Assembly (NCBI GenBank): GCA_947624285.1
Contig: CANQJS010000014.1
Span: 1 to 34,498 of the forward strand
Length of the DNA stretch: 34,498 bases
DNA from: an uncultured Clostridia bacterium
GTDB lineage: Bacteria > Bacillota > Clostridia > Oscillospirales > Acutalibacteraceae
Direction of reading: 5' to 3'
Shown: positions 16,706 to 24,518 of the stretch, piece by piece
Layout: each line of letters opens with the position of its first letter
How positions within the stretch are numbered: position 1 is the stretch's first letter
Made by a program: the position numbers and the translations under genes
Notes under the pieces: generated by a model
Database searches by the model: none
Told to the model about the DNA's origin: nothing
Seen by the model: only the letters and a program-made list of their open reading frames with translations

Positions 16706-16727
16706 CATAAATCGGAGGTATTGAGCG

Positions 16728-17600
16728 ATGACTCAAGTAATAGGTGTTCGGTTTAAGGACACGGGAAAAATATATTATTTTGACCCGAAAGGGCTTTCAA
16801 TAAAAGAGGGCAGCTATGTTATTGTTGAAACCGCCCGCGGAACGGAGTGCGGTTTAGTGGCGCAGGGCAACAAGGATGTAGAGGACGACGATGTCGTATC
16901 TCCTCTTAAAGAGGTTATAAGGATAGCCACGGATGAGGATATGAAGATCCTTGAGAGCAACAGGAAAAAAGAAAAAGAAGCCTATGCCGTCTGTCTGAAA
17001 AAAATCGAAAACCACGGGCTTGATATGAATCTTACCGAGGTGGAATACACCTTTGACGGCTCAAAGATAATTTTTTATTTCACAGCGGAGGGCAGAGTCG
17101 ATTTCAGAGAGCTTGTAAAGGACCTTGCCTCCTCGTTCCATTCAAGAATAGAGCTCAGGCAAATAGGCGTAAGGGACGAATCAAAGATGATAGGCGGGCT
17201 CGGGATATGCGGCAGACCTTTCTGCTGCTCCACATTCTTAAACGACTTTCATTCCGTTTCAATAAAAATGGCAAAGGAGCAGGGCTTGAGCCTTTCGCCC
17301 GGAAAGATAAGCGGTACTTGCGGCAGGCTTATGTGCTGCCTTAAATATGAGCAAAATTCCTATGATTATCTGCAAAAGATAACGCCCCGCAAGGGCGCGG
17401 TAGTGGATTGCCGCGAGGGCAGGGGAACTGTCGTCGATGTATCTCTGCTCACCGGCAAGCTGAAAATCAAGCTGGACAGTAATCCCGACGGCGCTCCCGT
17501 AATAGTCAACAGGGAAGAGGTTGCCGTTGTAAAGGACGGAAAATATCAGGGAGTGTCGAAAAAAGAAGAGGAGCTTTTAAAGCATCTTGAAAAAAATTAG
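16728..17600 (+). CDS. ricT: RicT/YaaT, PSP1-domain iron-sulfur regulatory protein
   Basis: This 290-residue protein has a PSP1 C-terminal domain and the cysteine set CGRPFCC (Cys161, 166, 167) and CGRLMCC (Cys198, 203, 204). In Bacillus subtilis RicT joins RicA and RicF in a complex carrying [4Fe-4S] clusters that supports RNase Y-dependent RNA processing, sporulation and competence. The downstream holB-ricT order is conserved. CGGAGG lies before ATG 16728. RicA and RicF are not in this window. A ferredoxin gene follows. Confidence 0.92.
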   Translation: MTQVIGVRFKDTGKIYYFDPKGLSIKEGSYVIVETARGTECGLVAQGNKDVEDDDVVSPLKEVIRIATDEDMKILESNRKKEKEAYAVCLKKIENHGLDMNLTEVEYTFDGSKIIFYFTAEGRVDFRELVKDLASSFHSRIELRQIGVRDESKMIGGLGICGRPFCCSTFLNDFHSVSIKMAKEQGLSLSPGKISGTCGRLMCCLKYEQNSYDYLQKITPRKGAVVDCREGRGTVVDVSLLTGKLKIKLDSNPDGAPVIVNREEVAVVKDGKYQGVSKKEEELLKHLEKN

Positions 17601-17623
17601 CCTTGCCTAACTGCGTTTTATTC

Positions 17624-17651
17624 TTGCAAAATCAAAATATTATGTTATATT
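17624..17651 (+). promoter_or_regulatory. Probable promoter of the ferredoxin gene
   Basis: TTGCAA (17624-17629) and TATATT (17646-17651) are spaced by 16 bases, 35 bases before the ferredoxin start. Confidence 0.5.
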
Positions 17652-17685
17652 AAAGATAGATTTGATACGGGAGGTGTGTTACAGA

Positions 17686-17856
17686 ATGGCATACAAGATT
17701 TCGGATGACTGCATTTCCTGCGGCGCTTGCGCAGGTGAATGCCCCGTCGGCGCTATTTCTGAGGGCGACGGTAAATTTGAGATCGATGCTGATACCTGCA
17801 TCGAGTGCGGCGCTTGCGCGTCTGTTTGCCCTGTCGGTGCTCCTTCGGAGGACTGA
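17686..17856 (+). CDS. 2[4Fe-4S] ferredoxin
   Basis: This 56-residue clostridial-type ferredoxin carries two C-x2-C-x2-C-x3-C-P motifs, Cys9/12/15/19 and Cys38/41/44/48, with internal two-fold repeat. It is a soluble low-potential electron carrier for anaerobic metabolism. ATG 17686 is preceded by GGGAGGTG; a longer upstream start is unlikely because this one gives the standard family length. It has its own promoter and a strong terminator, so it is probably monocistronic and highly expressed. Confidence 0.95.
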   Translation: MAYKISDDCISCGACAGECPVGAISEGDGKFEIDADTCIECGACASVCPVGAPSED

Positions 17857-17872
17857 TCAAGTACATAAAATT

Positions 17873-17901
17873 ACGGTCGCCCAAAGGCGACCGTTTTTTT
17901 T
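17873..17901. terminator. Rho-independent terminator after ferredoxin
   Basis: ACGGTCGCC (17873-17881) pairs with GGCGACCGT (17886-17894), with a four-base loop and a run of eight T. The hairpin also lies just beyond the trmO stop on the other strand and may end that transcript, though with a poorer T run. Confidence 0.93.
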
Positions 17902-18577
17902 ACTTGATTTTATTTATTTCCGTAACTTTCAAATGTTCGCCGCGGGCGGTGAATTTTATTTCATAATCCGAAAAAAGAAAGCCGTATTTTCTCTCCTCGC
18001 CGTGATAAGCGGGGCGGGGGTCGTCCGAGAGAACTTCTATAAGCTCGCGGCGTTTGCCTTCCTCGATTATTTCAAGCAGATTTTCGTCTATTTCAACGCT
18101 GATTTTGTGAGAGCTGTTTTCCTCGGCGTATCCGCCCGTTGCGTCCTCCACGCGGTCGGTATAGGGAATGTATGGCTTTATATCGTATATCGGCGTGCCG
18201 TTCATAAGGTCTGCCGAGCTTACCAAAAGCACAACGCCGTCATCTTTTGTTTTCTCAACTGCCTCCAGCTTAACGCAGGACAGACCTATGGGATTTGGGC
18301 GAAACGGCGAGCGCGAGGCGAATACACCGATTCGCTTGTTGCCGCCGAGCCTCGGCGGGCGCACGGTGGGGCTTTTATGCTCGCGTTCGTTCTCGGAAAA
18401 TCCCCATATCAGCCATATGTGCGAAAACTGCTCTATTCCTCTCAATGCGTTTTCGTCCCTGAAATCCTTTTCAAAAACTATTTTCCCCGTGATCTCCTTT
18501 ATCCTGCCGCTCTGGCGGGGAATTGCGAATTTTGTGGGAAAATCGTTGTATATTCTTGCAATAGGCGTAAGTTTCAT
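17900..18577 (-). CDS. trmO: tRNA t6A37 N6-methyltransferase TrmO (TsaA-like)
   Basis: This 225-residue protein belongs to the TsaA/TrmO family, which methylates N6-threonylcarbamoyladenosine at position 37 of some tRNAs using S-adenosylmethionine. Family motifs are IGVFASRSPFRPNPIGLS (about 93-110) and GTPIYDIKPYIPYTD (about 138-152) in a beta barrel, with an additional C-terminal half. The ATG at 18577 overlaps the stop of the upstream acetyltransferase (ATGA), so the pair is coupled. I chose it over a start 30 bases upstream because that extension lies inside the acetyltransferase gene. Confidence 0.88.
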   Translation of the reverse strand: MKLTPIARIYNDFPTKFAIPRQSGRIKEITGKIVFEKDFRDENALRGIEQFSHIWLIWGFSENEREHKSPTVRPPRLGGNKRIGVFASRSPFRPNPIGLSCVKLEAVEKTKDDGVVLLVSSADLMNGTPIYDIKPYIPYTDRVEDATGGYAEENSSHKISVEIDENLLEIIEEGKRRELIEVLSDDPRPAYHGEERKYGFLFSDYEIKFTARGEHLKVTEINKIK

Positions 18578-18993
18578 ATGTTTTTCACCATAAAAATGTG
18601 GGGGCAATGCTCGTCAAGATAAACATCGCCTTGCTCACAAAAGCCCGATTTTCTGTAAAATTCCTTAGCCCTGCATTGCGCGGAAAGCTCGCATCGCTTT
18701 GCGCCGAGTTTTTTTGCCTTTTCGCACATGGCGTCCACTATATCGCTGCCGAGATGAAGCCCTCTGTACTCGGGCAGCACGGCGATCCTGCCCAAATGAT
18801 AGGATTTTCCGCCGTTTTCCGTAAACATACGCCCCGTTCCGGCTGCTGTGCCGTCAACATATAAAACGAAATGCAGCGCCGTTTTGTCGGTTTCGTCAAG
18901 CTCGTTTTGGAAGCCCTGCTCGTCAACAAAAACCTTGAAGCGTATATTTTTTGCCTCCTCGGGCAGATAATCATAGATTTTGATTTCGTTCAT
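18574..18993 (-). CDS. GNAT family N-acetyltransferase
   Basis: This 139-residue protein has the GNAT fold: RFKVFVDEQGF at the start, an acetyl-CoA-binding segment RIAVLPEYRGLHLGSDIV (motif A) near the middle, and FYRKSGFCEQGDVYLDEHCPH (read in two parts, motif B) at the end. The DEQGF and DEHCPH segments are typical of the ElaA/YjcF-like group. The substrate is not known. AAAGGTG precedes ATG 18993; a longer frame upstream lacks such a site. It is co-transcribed with trmO. Confidence 0.88.
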   Translation of the reverse strand: MNEIKIYDYLPEEAKNIRFKVFVDEQGFQNELDETDKTALHFVLYVDGTAAGTGRMFTENGGKSYHLGRIAVLPEYRGLHLGSDIVDAMCEKAKKLGAKRCELSAQCRAKEFYRKSGFCEQGDVYLDEHCPHIFMVKNI

Positions 18994-19024
18994 AATTGTC
19001 ACCTTTATACACAAATACAAGTGC

Positions 19025-19053
19025 ATTTTAGCATATAATGAATAAATATTCAA
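19025..19053 (-). promoter_or_regulatory. SigA-type promoter of the GNAT-trmO operon
   Basis: On the minus strand TTGAAT (19053-19048) and TAAAAT (19030-19025) are separated by 17 bases, 32 bases before the acetyltransferase start. Confidence 0.65.
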
Positions 19054-19061
19054 TAATATGC

Positions 19062-19090
19062 TTGATTTTCCAATAATAATGTATTATAAT
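19062..19090 (+). promoter_or_regulatory. SigA-type promoter of the amino acid ABC transporter operon
   Basis: TTGATT (19062-19067) and TATAAT (19085-19090) are separated by 17 bases, 31 bases before the binding-protein start. It is back to back with the GNAT-trmO promoter. Confidence 0.75.
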
Positions 19091-19120
19091 TGCCTTACTA
19101 TTTTAAAAGGAGTAATACAT

Positions 19121-19894
19121 ATGAAAAAATTTACAAAAGCGCTTGCGCTCGTTCTTTCGGCTCTTTTTGTTGTAGGATGCTTTGTTGCATGCTCCGGCGC
19201 AAAAACCGAAAAGGAAAAGCTCACTCTTGCCACCAGCGCAGATTTCCCGCCGTATGAATATGTTGACGGAGAGGATTATGCCGGTATAGATATCGAAATC
19301 GCAGGCAAGATCGCCGAAAAGCTCGGCCGTGAGCTTGTGGTTGAGAACACCGATTTCGATTCCGTTATCACTTCCGTAGCGACCGGAAAAGCCGATATGG
19401 GTATGGCGGGTCTCACCGTAACACCCAAGCGTCAGGAGAGCGTTGATTTCTCAACGAACTACGCAAAGGGCGTTCAGGCAGTTATCGTTAAAGAGGATTC
19501 TCCCATAAAGACCGTGGACGATCTCTATGCAGACGGCGTCACTTACAAGGTAGGCGCTCAGATCTCAACGACCGGCGCGATTTATTTCGGCGACGATATT
19601 GCCGATAATAAAACGACCTGCACTCTTGAGCAGTATCAGACCGGCGCGGAGGCGGTTGCTTCTCTTACAACAGGTAAGATAGACGCGGTTATCATTGATA
19701 ACGAGCCCGCAAAATCCTTTGTTAATGCGAACGAAGGTCTTAAAATACTTGAAACAGAGTATTCCAATGAGGACTACGCAATAGCTTTTCCAAAGGATGC
19801 CGCTCTTAACGCCGATATAGATAAGGCGCTTACCGAGCTTATCAACGACGGAACAGTTCAGGCGATAATCGACAAATATATTCCCGCAGAATAA
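19121..19894 (+). CDS. Polar amino acid ABC transporter, substrate-binding lipoprotein
   Basis: This 257-residue extracellular lipoprotein has a signal peptide ending at Cys20 (VVGC) or Cys24 (FVAC); the second fits the usual AC-S/G context. The mature part is an SBP family 3 domain with LATSADFPPYEY, DFDSVITSVATGKADMGMAG (clamp region) and AVIIDNEPA. The family binds polar amino acids such as glutamine, cystine, lysine or arginine; the ligand here is not clear. AAAGGAG precedes ATG 19121. The permease and ATPase follow, and a hairpin between this gene and the permease should raise binding-protein output over the other two. Confidence 0.93.
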   Translation: MKKFTKALALVLSALFVVGCFVACSGAKTEKEKLTLATSADFPPYEYVDGEDYAGIDIEIAGKIAEKLGRELVVENTDFDSVITSVATGKADMGMAGLTVTPKRQESVDFSTNYAKGVQAVIVKEDSPIKTVDDLYADGVTYKVGAQISTTGAIYFGDDIADNKTTCTLEQYQTGAEAVASLTTGKIDAVIIDNEPAKSFVNANEGLKILETEYSNEDYAIAFPKDAALNADIDKALTELINDGTVQAIIDKYIPAE

Positions 19895-19910
19895 TATCGG
19901 TAAAAGTATC

Positions 19911-19939
19911 GGGGGCGATTTATACCGCCCCCTGTTTTT
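19911..19939 (+). terminator. Partial terminator between binding protein and permease
   Basis: GGGGGCG (19911-19917) pairs with CGCCCCC (19926-19932), followed by TGTTTTT. The genes on both sides belong to one transporter, so it probably reduces rather than stops transcription. Confidence 0.75.
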
Positions 19940-19966
19940 ATAACGGATAAAAGGAGGAATATAAAT

Positions 19967-20725
19967 TTGGCTGAATGGCTCGATATGTTAAAATCCGAAT
20001 TCATTCTTTGGCTTGAAAAAATAAAATCCGAATTTATACTTAATTTTATAGACGGCGACCGTTGGAAGCTGCTTGTCAAGGGTCTCGGAACTACTTTTGA
20101 GATTACTTTAGCCGCCGTTTTGCTGGGCATATTTCTCGGCGTTTTGGTGGCGATAATCCGCTCGTCTTACGATAAAAACAAAGAGCAACTGCGCGGCGCT
20201 TCAAAAGCTGTAATTTCATTTTTTAATTCCATTGCCAAAATATATCTTACGGTTATAAGAGGAACGCCGGTCGTAGTTCAGCTTTTGATAATGTATTATG
20301 TTATCTTTGCGTCATCGAACAACAAGCTGCTCGTCGCGATACTTTCGTTCGGCATAAATTCCGGCGCGTATGTTGCCGAGATCTTTCGTTCGGGGATCAT
20401 GTCCGTTGATTCCGGTCAGCTTGAGGCGGGCAGAGCGCTCGGGCTCAATTACGCGCAAAGTATGGTGCATATCGTTATTCCGCAGGCGTTTAAAAATGTT
20501 CTTCCCGCGCTTGCGAATGAGCTCATCGTTTTGCTGAAAGAAACCTCCGTTTCGGGTTATGTTGCCATGACGGACCTTACACGGGCGGGAAATATCATCA
20601 GAGGCGTTACATTCAGCGCATTTATGCCGCTCATAGCTGTCGCGCTCATTTATCTTGCCGTGGTAATGATACTTACAAAGCTTGTGTCTTTGCTTGAAAG
20701 GAGGCTGAGAGCAAGTGACCACTGA
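19967..20725 (+). CDS. Polar amino acid ABC transporter permease
   Basis: This 252-residue membrane protein of the HisM/GlnP type has about five helices. The ATPase-docking EAA region is clear: [17 protein letters not shown] followed by [27 protein letters not shown] is also a family landmark. AAAGGAGG lies before TTG 19967, which I take as the start. The N-terminal part has a short duplicated stretch (KSEFIL twice within 20 residues) before the first helix. It overlaps the ATPase gene by 11 bases. Confidence 0.92.
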   Translation: MAEWLDMLKSEFILWLEKIKSEFILNFIDGDRWKLLVKGLGTTFEITLAAVLLGIFLGVLVAIIRSSYDKNKEQLRGASKAVISFFNSIAKIYLTVIRGTPVVVQLLIMYYVIFASSNNKLLVAILSFGINSGAYVAEIFRSGIMSVDSGQLEAGRALGLNYAQSMVHIVIPQAFKNVLPALANELIVLLKETSVSGYVAMTDLTRAGNIIRGVTFSAFMPLIAVALIYLAVVMILTKLVSLLERRLRASDH

Positions 20726-21452
20726 TGCGTTTGTTTCCGTTAAAGGATTGAAAAAAACTTTTGGGGAAAACGAGGTTTTAAAAGGAATAGATTATGAGAT
20801 CGCCAAGGGCGATAAAATCGTTGTTATCGGTCCGTCGGGCTCGGGTAAATCAACATTCCTGCGCTGTCTTAATCTTCTTGAAACGCCCACCGAGGGCGAA
20901 ATATGGTTTGACGGGCAGCTCATAACCGATAAAAAGGCGGACATCAATGAGATACGCAAGCATATGGGAATGGTTTTCCAGCATTTCAATCTGTTCAACA
21001 ACCTCACTATTCAAAAAAATATAACGCTGGCTCCCGTAAAGCTCAAAATAATGAGCAAGGAGGAGGCAAACGAAAACGCTCTGCGCCTTTTGAAAATGGT
21101 GGGGCTGGAGGATAAGGCGGACGCGTATCCGAGCTCTCTTTCGGGCGGGCAGAAGCAGAGGGCGGCGATAGTGCGCTCTCTTGCGATGAATCCAAAGGTG
21201 ATGCTTTTTGACGAGCCCACCTCAGCCCTTGATCCCGAAATGGTGGGCGAAGTGCTTCAGGTAATGAAGGACCTTGCCGCCAACGGAATGACGATGATAG
21301 TCGTCACCCACGAAATGGGCTTCGCCCGCGAGGTTGCTTCAAGAGTTGTATTCATTGACCAAGGCGTTATTCAGGAGGAAAATGAGCCGAAAGAGTTTTT
21401 CGCTAATCCAAAAAACGCGAGACTCAAAGATTTCCTCTCAAAAGTTTTGTGA
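20715..21452 (+). CDS. Polar amino acid ABC transporter ATP-binding protein
   Basis: This 245-residue GlnQ-type ATPase is complete: Walker [10 protein letters not shown] at 39-47, Q-loop Gln90, signature LSGGQKQR at 143-150, Walker B VMLFDE with catalytic Glu168 and H-loop His200. It drives the permease encoded just upstream, whose end overlaps its GTG start by 11 bases. No ribosome binding site of note precedes the GTG, consistent with translational coupling. Confidence 0.94.
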   Translation: MTTDAFVSVKGLKKTFGENEVLKGIDYEIAKGDKIVVIGPSGSGKSTFLRCLNLLETPTEGEIWFDGQLITDKKADINEIRKHMGMVFQHFNLFNNLTIQKNITLAPVKLKIMSKEEANENALRLLKMVGLEDKADAYPSSLSGGQKQRAAIVRSLAMNPKVMLFDEPTSALDPEMVGEVLQVMKDLAANGMTMIVVTHEMGFAREVASRVVFIDQGVIQEENEPKEFFANPKNARLKDFLSKVL

Positions 21453-21484
21453 TTTTTTCAAAAAATATAAAATAAAAAAATAAA

Positions 21485-21514
21485 CGGGTGTAAAGCATTA
21501 TTGCTTTACACCCG
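21485..21514. terminator. Terminator between the convergent ABC operon and CarD-family gene
   Basis: A 12-bp perfect stem (CGGGTGTAAAGC with GCTTTACACCCG) encloses ATTATT. On the minus strand it is followed by a long T-rich stretch, so it mainly ends the CarD-family transcript; on the plus strand the following sequence is less T-rich. Confidence 0.85.
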
Positions 21515-21526
21515 CTGCTTTGCTTT

Positions 21527-22033
21527 TCAGGCGGCGTCGCCGATCGTCTTTTCAATATAGGGTGAAACCTCTTCCATCGGAATTTGAAGCACCAGCGCGA
21601 TTTCGCCGTGAATTATACTCTCCGCCTGCCTAAAAAATTTTTCGTCATAAACGGAAAGACTTTTGCCCTCCAGTTCAAGCTCTTTTCTGCGCAGGTAAAG
21701 TGTTTTCATCAGAGCAACAAGGTCGTCCCTGTCGGCTTTGCTGATAATTTTCTTATATTCCTCGCGGCGTATTTTCACATTTTCTATCCAAAGACTTTCG
21801 CGCTTTGGAATGGATTTTATAAGCTCAATTATTTCCTCGGAGGAGAGCATCCTTTTCATTTTGGAAACAAGCAGCTCATTGTCAACGGGTACAAAAATAG
21901 TTTCTCTTTTGTCAAAAACAGGCGAGAGAATATAATATATTTTTTCGCTGCCGCCGAATTTTTGCGCTTTTATGTCGGTTATTCTGCAAGCCCCGTTTCT
22001 TCCGTAAACGAAGAGCTCACCGATGCTGTACAT
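21527..22033 (-). CDS. CarD family transcriptional regulator
   Basis: This 168-residue cytosolic protein has an N-terminal RNA polymerase-interacting domain of the CarD/CdnL/TRCF type (about 1-60: GELFVYGRNGACRITDI, then YYILSPVFDKRETIFVPV) and a helical C-terminal DNA-binding domain (about 65-165, with IKSIPKRESLWIENVKIRR). CarD-family proteins act at promoters to stabilise or modulate open complexes. It appears to be a single-gene transcript with its own promoter (22112-22140) and terminator. GGGGG lies before the ATG. Confidence 0.9.
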   Translation of the reverse strand: MYSIGELFVYGRNGACRITDIKAQKFGGSEKIYYILSPVFDKRETIFVPVDNELLVSKMKRMLSSEEIIELIKSIPKRESLWIENVKIRREEYKKIISKADRDDLVALMKTLYLRRKELELEGKSLSVYDEKFFRQAESIIHGEIALVLQIPMEEVSPYIEKTIGDAA

Positions 22034-22111
22034 AATAATACCCCCGAAATATTATTACCTTATTTGGAATAAAATATGCAAAACACAAGCATAATTCTAC
22101 CCACCGATTAA

Positions 22112-22140
22112 ATTGTATCACAAAATCGGCGAAAATGTAA
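22112..22140 (-). promoter_or_regulatory. Promoter of the CarD-family gene
   Basis: On the minus strand TTACAT (22140-22135) and TACAAT (22117-22112) are spaced by 17 bases, leaving a leader of about 75 bases before the start. Confidence 0.55.
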
Positions 22141-22177
22141 GTATTTTTTTATAATAAATTTTAACTAAATGTTAATT

Positions 22178-22618
22178 TTACAGGGATTTAACATTGAAAG
22201 TGTTTTTGCAATGCGGGCAAACCACGGTGTGAGAGCCCTTTATTTTCTTCAGCCTCAAAACGCTTTTGCATTTGGGGCATTTTCTGAAAATGTGAGTTTT
22301 TCTGAATTTCCACCTGTCCTTCAAAATTCTGAAGCGTTTTTTAAAACCGTTTTCAAAAGTGAGCCATTTTTCGTTTTCGGCTCTTCTTTTCTCGATGTTT
22401 TTTGAAAATACACGGTAAAGCGAAAAGATAAACACCGCGAGGGCTATGGCGAAAATCGTGTAATATATCCACTCGTCTGCCGCTCTTGAAACGGCGGCGG
22501 TGATAAGAAGCAATATGAGATAGAACCACGAAAGAACTCTGTAAAGACGATCCGCGCCGTATCTTCCCTGCATAAAGCGCCGGAATTTTACGCCGAGCGT
22601 TTTAAAAAAATTTTTCAA
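22178..22618 (-). CDS. Membrane protein with C-terminal zinc ribbon
   Basis: This 146-residue protein has two adjacent hydrophobic helices (about 28-46 and 50-70), a basic linker, and a zinc ribbon with Cys114, Cys117, Cys134 and Cys137 (CPKC and CPHC) that should face the cytoplasm. It starts 14 bases after the stop of a membrane J-domain gene, so the two probably form an operon and may cooperate. No specific family function is known to me. Confidence 0.75.
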   Translation of the reverse strand: MKNFFKTLGVKFRRFMQGRYGADRLYRVLSWFYLILLLITAAVSRAADEWIYYTIFAIALAVFIFSLYRVFSKNIEKRRAENEKWLTFENGFKKRFRILKDRWKFRKTHIFRKCPKCKSVLRLKKIKGSHTVVCPHCKNTFNVKSL

Positions 22619-22632
22619 TTATCTCACCTTCT

Positions 22633-23409
22633 TTAGCTGTTGAAAATTTCGCCGCTGCTGTTGCCGAAATAATCTTCCGCATCCGAGCCGCTTTCGCTGT
22701 ATGAGGTAGGGGATTTGCTTTGATCGCGGCTTGAGGGAACGCCGTAAAAAAACCACGAGGCAAACATGATGATAAACCGTATAACGAGTATTATGATAAT
22801 AAATTTGAGAAATCTTGAAATGCAGCCCCTGCCGCCGTAAAAAGTGTATTCGGTCTGCGGCTCTTCTTCATAATCCGTATAATCCGAGAAGCTGCCGAAT
22901 GGCGAATAACCGTTTGGTCTCACTCCGTTTCGTATTTTGGAGTAAACCGTTTGATAGGTGATGTTGCCCGGCTCCATGGCGCATGCCTGCTGAATGTGGG
23001 AAAGGGCGATACGGCTGTTGCCGAGCCCCATATTTGCGATGGCGGAAAGATAGTACCATTGGGCGTTTCTGTCCTCAATATTGCCGAGAACATTGAGCGC
23101 TTGGGCAAACTGCCTGTTGTTGATGAATTGCGCCGCGGAGGTAAAATAATCGGGGGATGAGCCCGAGGCGTTTCGCCTGCGCCTGTAGTATTCGTATGAA
23201 TTTTGAGCGCCGTAAGAGGCGCCGTAGGAATTTGAGTTTTTAATTTGGTCGTACGCGGCGTTTATCTGCGCCATTTTTTCAGCCGCTTGCGGGTCATCCT
23301 TATTTAAATCGGGGTGATATTTCTTTGCCAGCTTTTTGTAAGCGGCGGCGCACACCTCTTCCGATGAACCGTCGGGAACTCCCAAAACCTTGTACGGATC
23401 AGTTATCAT
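22633..23409 (-). CDS. J-domain protein with repeat region and C-terminal membrane helix
   Basis: Residues 4-60 are a J domain with the HPD tripeptide at 32-34, which stimulates DnaK ATPase. A Tyr/Ser-rich linker (about 60-88), a helical repeat region resembling one or two TPR units (about 90-160, LSAIANMGLGNSRIALSHI), and a single membrane helix (about 200-222) followed by an acidic, Ser-rich tail complete the 258 residues. The layout suggests a co-chaperone tethered to the membrane. It lacks the Gly/Phe and zinc domains of classic DnaJ. It is coupled with the zinc-ribbon membrane protein gene downstream. Confidence 0.85.
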   Translation of the reverse strand: MITDPYKVLGVPDGSSEEVCAAAYKKLAKKYHPDLNKDDPQAAEKMAQINAAYDQIKNSNSYGASYGAQNSYEYYRRRRNASGSSPDYFTSAAQFINNRQFAQALNVLGNIEDRNAQWYYLSAIANMGLGNSRIALSHIQQACAMEPGNITYQTVYSKIRNGVRPNGYSPFGSFSDYTDYEEEPQTEYTFYGGRGCISRFLKFIIIILVIRFIIMFASWFFYGVPSSRDQSKSPTSYSESGSDAEDYFGNSSGEIFNS

Positions 23410-23509
23410 TTATCTTCCTTCAAGCCGTTATTTTACTCTGTATTTTTTTATAGCACGAAAATATGATTTAATTGTTAATAAATCAATAAAGAATAATTAA
23501 ATATATTGC

Positions 23510-23538
23510 TTGAAATAAGTCGTTTTCTTTGGTAATAT
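23510..23538 (+). promoter_or_regulatory. Promoter of the PAP2 gene
   Basis: TTGAAA (23510-23515) and TAATAT (23533-23538) are separated by 17 bases, 29 bases before the start codon. Confidence 0.65.
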
Positions 23539-23567
23539 ATATTTATTAAATGAAACGGAGGTAATTT

Positions 23568-24470
23568 ATGGATTTCTTTCTTATGACCTTAGGCGATTCG
23601 ATAGACAAGATTTTTTATAATTTTGACTACGCCATTTTCAAATTTTTCGGCTCGATTCAGTGCGGTTTTCTCACTTTCGTTGCCAAAATATTCACTGCCT
23701 TCGGCGACGAGGCATTTGTCATTCCCATGGCAATACTCGGTCTCGCTCTGATGTTTTTCAAGAAAACAAGAAAATACGGCATAACTCTTGTTTTTGCGAT
23801 AATCATAGGCACGCTCATAACAAATGTGGTAGTTAAGCCGATGGTGCTGAGAATAAGACCATACAATACGCTTCAGGGCGATACGGCATTCTGGGGCTGG
23901 TACAAAGAGGCAGGCATGCTGAGCGAGTCCGATTATTCATTCCCCAGCGGTCACACTACAGCCGCCTTTGAGATAGCAACGGCTCTCTTCCTCACTTTCC
24001 GAAGCGAGGGCAAAAAGAAGATTAGCTGGGTGTTCCCTGTAATAGCCATATGCACAATGGGCAGCCGCGTTTACTTAATGGTACACTATCCCACGGATGT
24101 TCTCTGCGGTCTCATCGTCGGCACTGTTGCGGGCGTAATAGCTTTCTTCCTTATGAAGCTCTGCATTATGCTCATTGAAAAGGTCAAATTCCTTAATTTC
24201 ATTGACGATATAGACCTCGCCAAGGTAAAGTTTTTGAATTGGACTTCGGGAGTCGGCGGAGCGATACTTATCGCCTGCATAGTGTGCGGAATTTTCCTCG
24301 GCTCGTTTGTGCCGTCATTCTTTGAGGGCGGAGACGCGAAACGCTGCGAGTATGTCGGCGAATACGACTGCCAGAACGAGGCAAGGGTAGATGATGAGAA
24401 ATACCCGCCGATAGACGGCAAGGAATATTGCAAGATACATTGGAAACAGCTTCAGGGCATTGAGGAATAA
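23568..24470 (+). CDS. PAP2-superfamily membrane phosphatase with cysteine-containing tail
   Basis: This 300-residue protein has about six helices and all three PAP2 motifs: K90-x6-R97-P98, PSGH at 126-129 and S166-R167-x5-H173-x3-D177. The family removes phosphate from lipid substrates such as undecaprenyl pyrophosphate or phosphatidic acid. Unusually, a last helix is followed by a 45-residue soluble tail with Cys260, Cys268, Cys288 and His291, a possible metal site. ACGGAGG lies before ATG 23568. It is a single gene between its own promoter and a bidirectional terminator. Confidence 0.9.
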   Translation: MDFFLMTLGDSIDKIFYNFDYAIFKFFGSIQCGFLTFVAKIFTAFGDEAFVIPMAILGLALMFFKKTRKYGITLVFAIIIGTLITNVVVKPMVLRIRPYNTLQGDTAFWGWYKEAGMLSESDYSFPSGHTTAAFEIATALFLTFRSEGKKKISWVFPVIAICTMGSRVYLMVHYPTDVLCGLIVGTVAGVIAFFLMKLCIMLIEKVKFLNFIDDIDLAKVKFLNWTSGVGGAILIACIVCGIFLGSFVPSFFEGGDAKRCEYVGEYDCQNEARVDDEKYPPIDGKEYCKIHWKQLQGIEE

Positions 24471-24485
24471 ACTCGCTATATATCA

Positions 24486-24517
24486 AAAACGCACCGCGAA
24501 AGCAAGCGGTGCGTTTT
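24486..24517. terminator. Bidirectional terminator between PAP2 and hisC
   Basis: AAAACGCACCGC (24486-24497) pairs with GCGGTGCGTTTT (24506-24517) around an eight-base loop. Flanking A and T runs suit both converging genes. Confidence 0.9.
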
Positions 24518-24518
24518 G

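Noticed and set aside
17705-18622. A 305-codon plus-strand frame over the ferredoxin end and trmO
   Set aside because: It is a frame-shifted shadow: it runs through the ferredoxin cysteine region in the wrong frame, crosses a strong terminator, and lies opposite the well-supported trmO gene.
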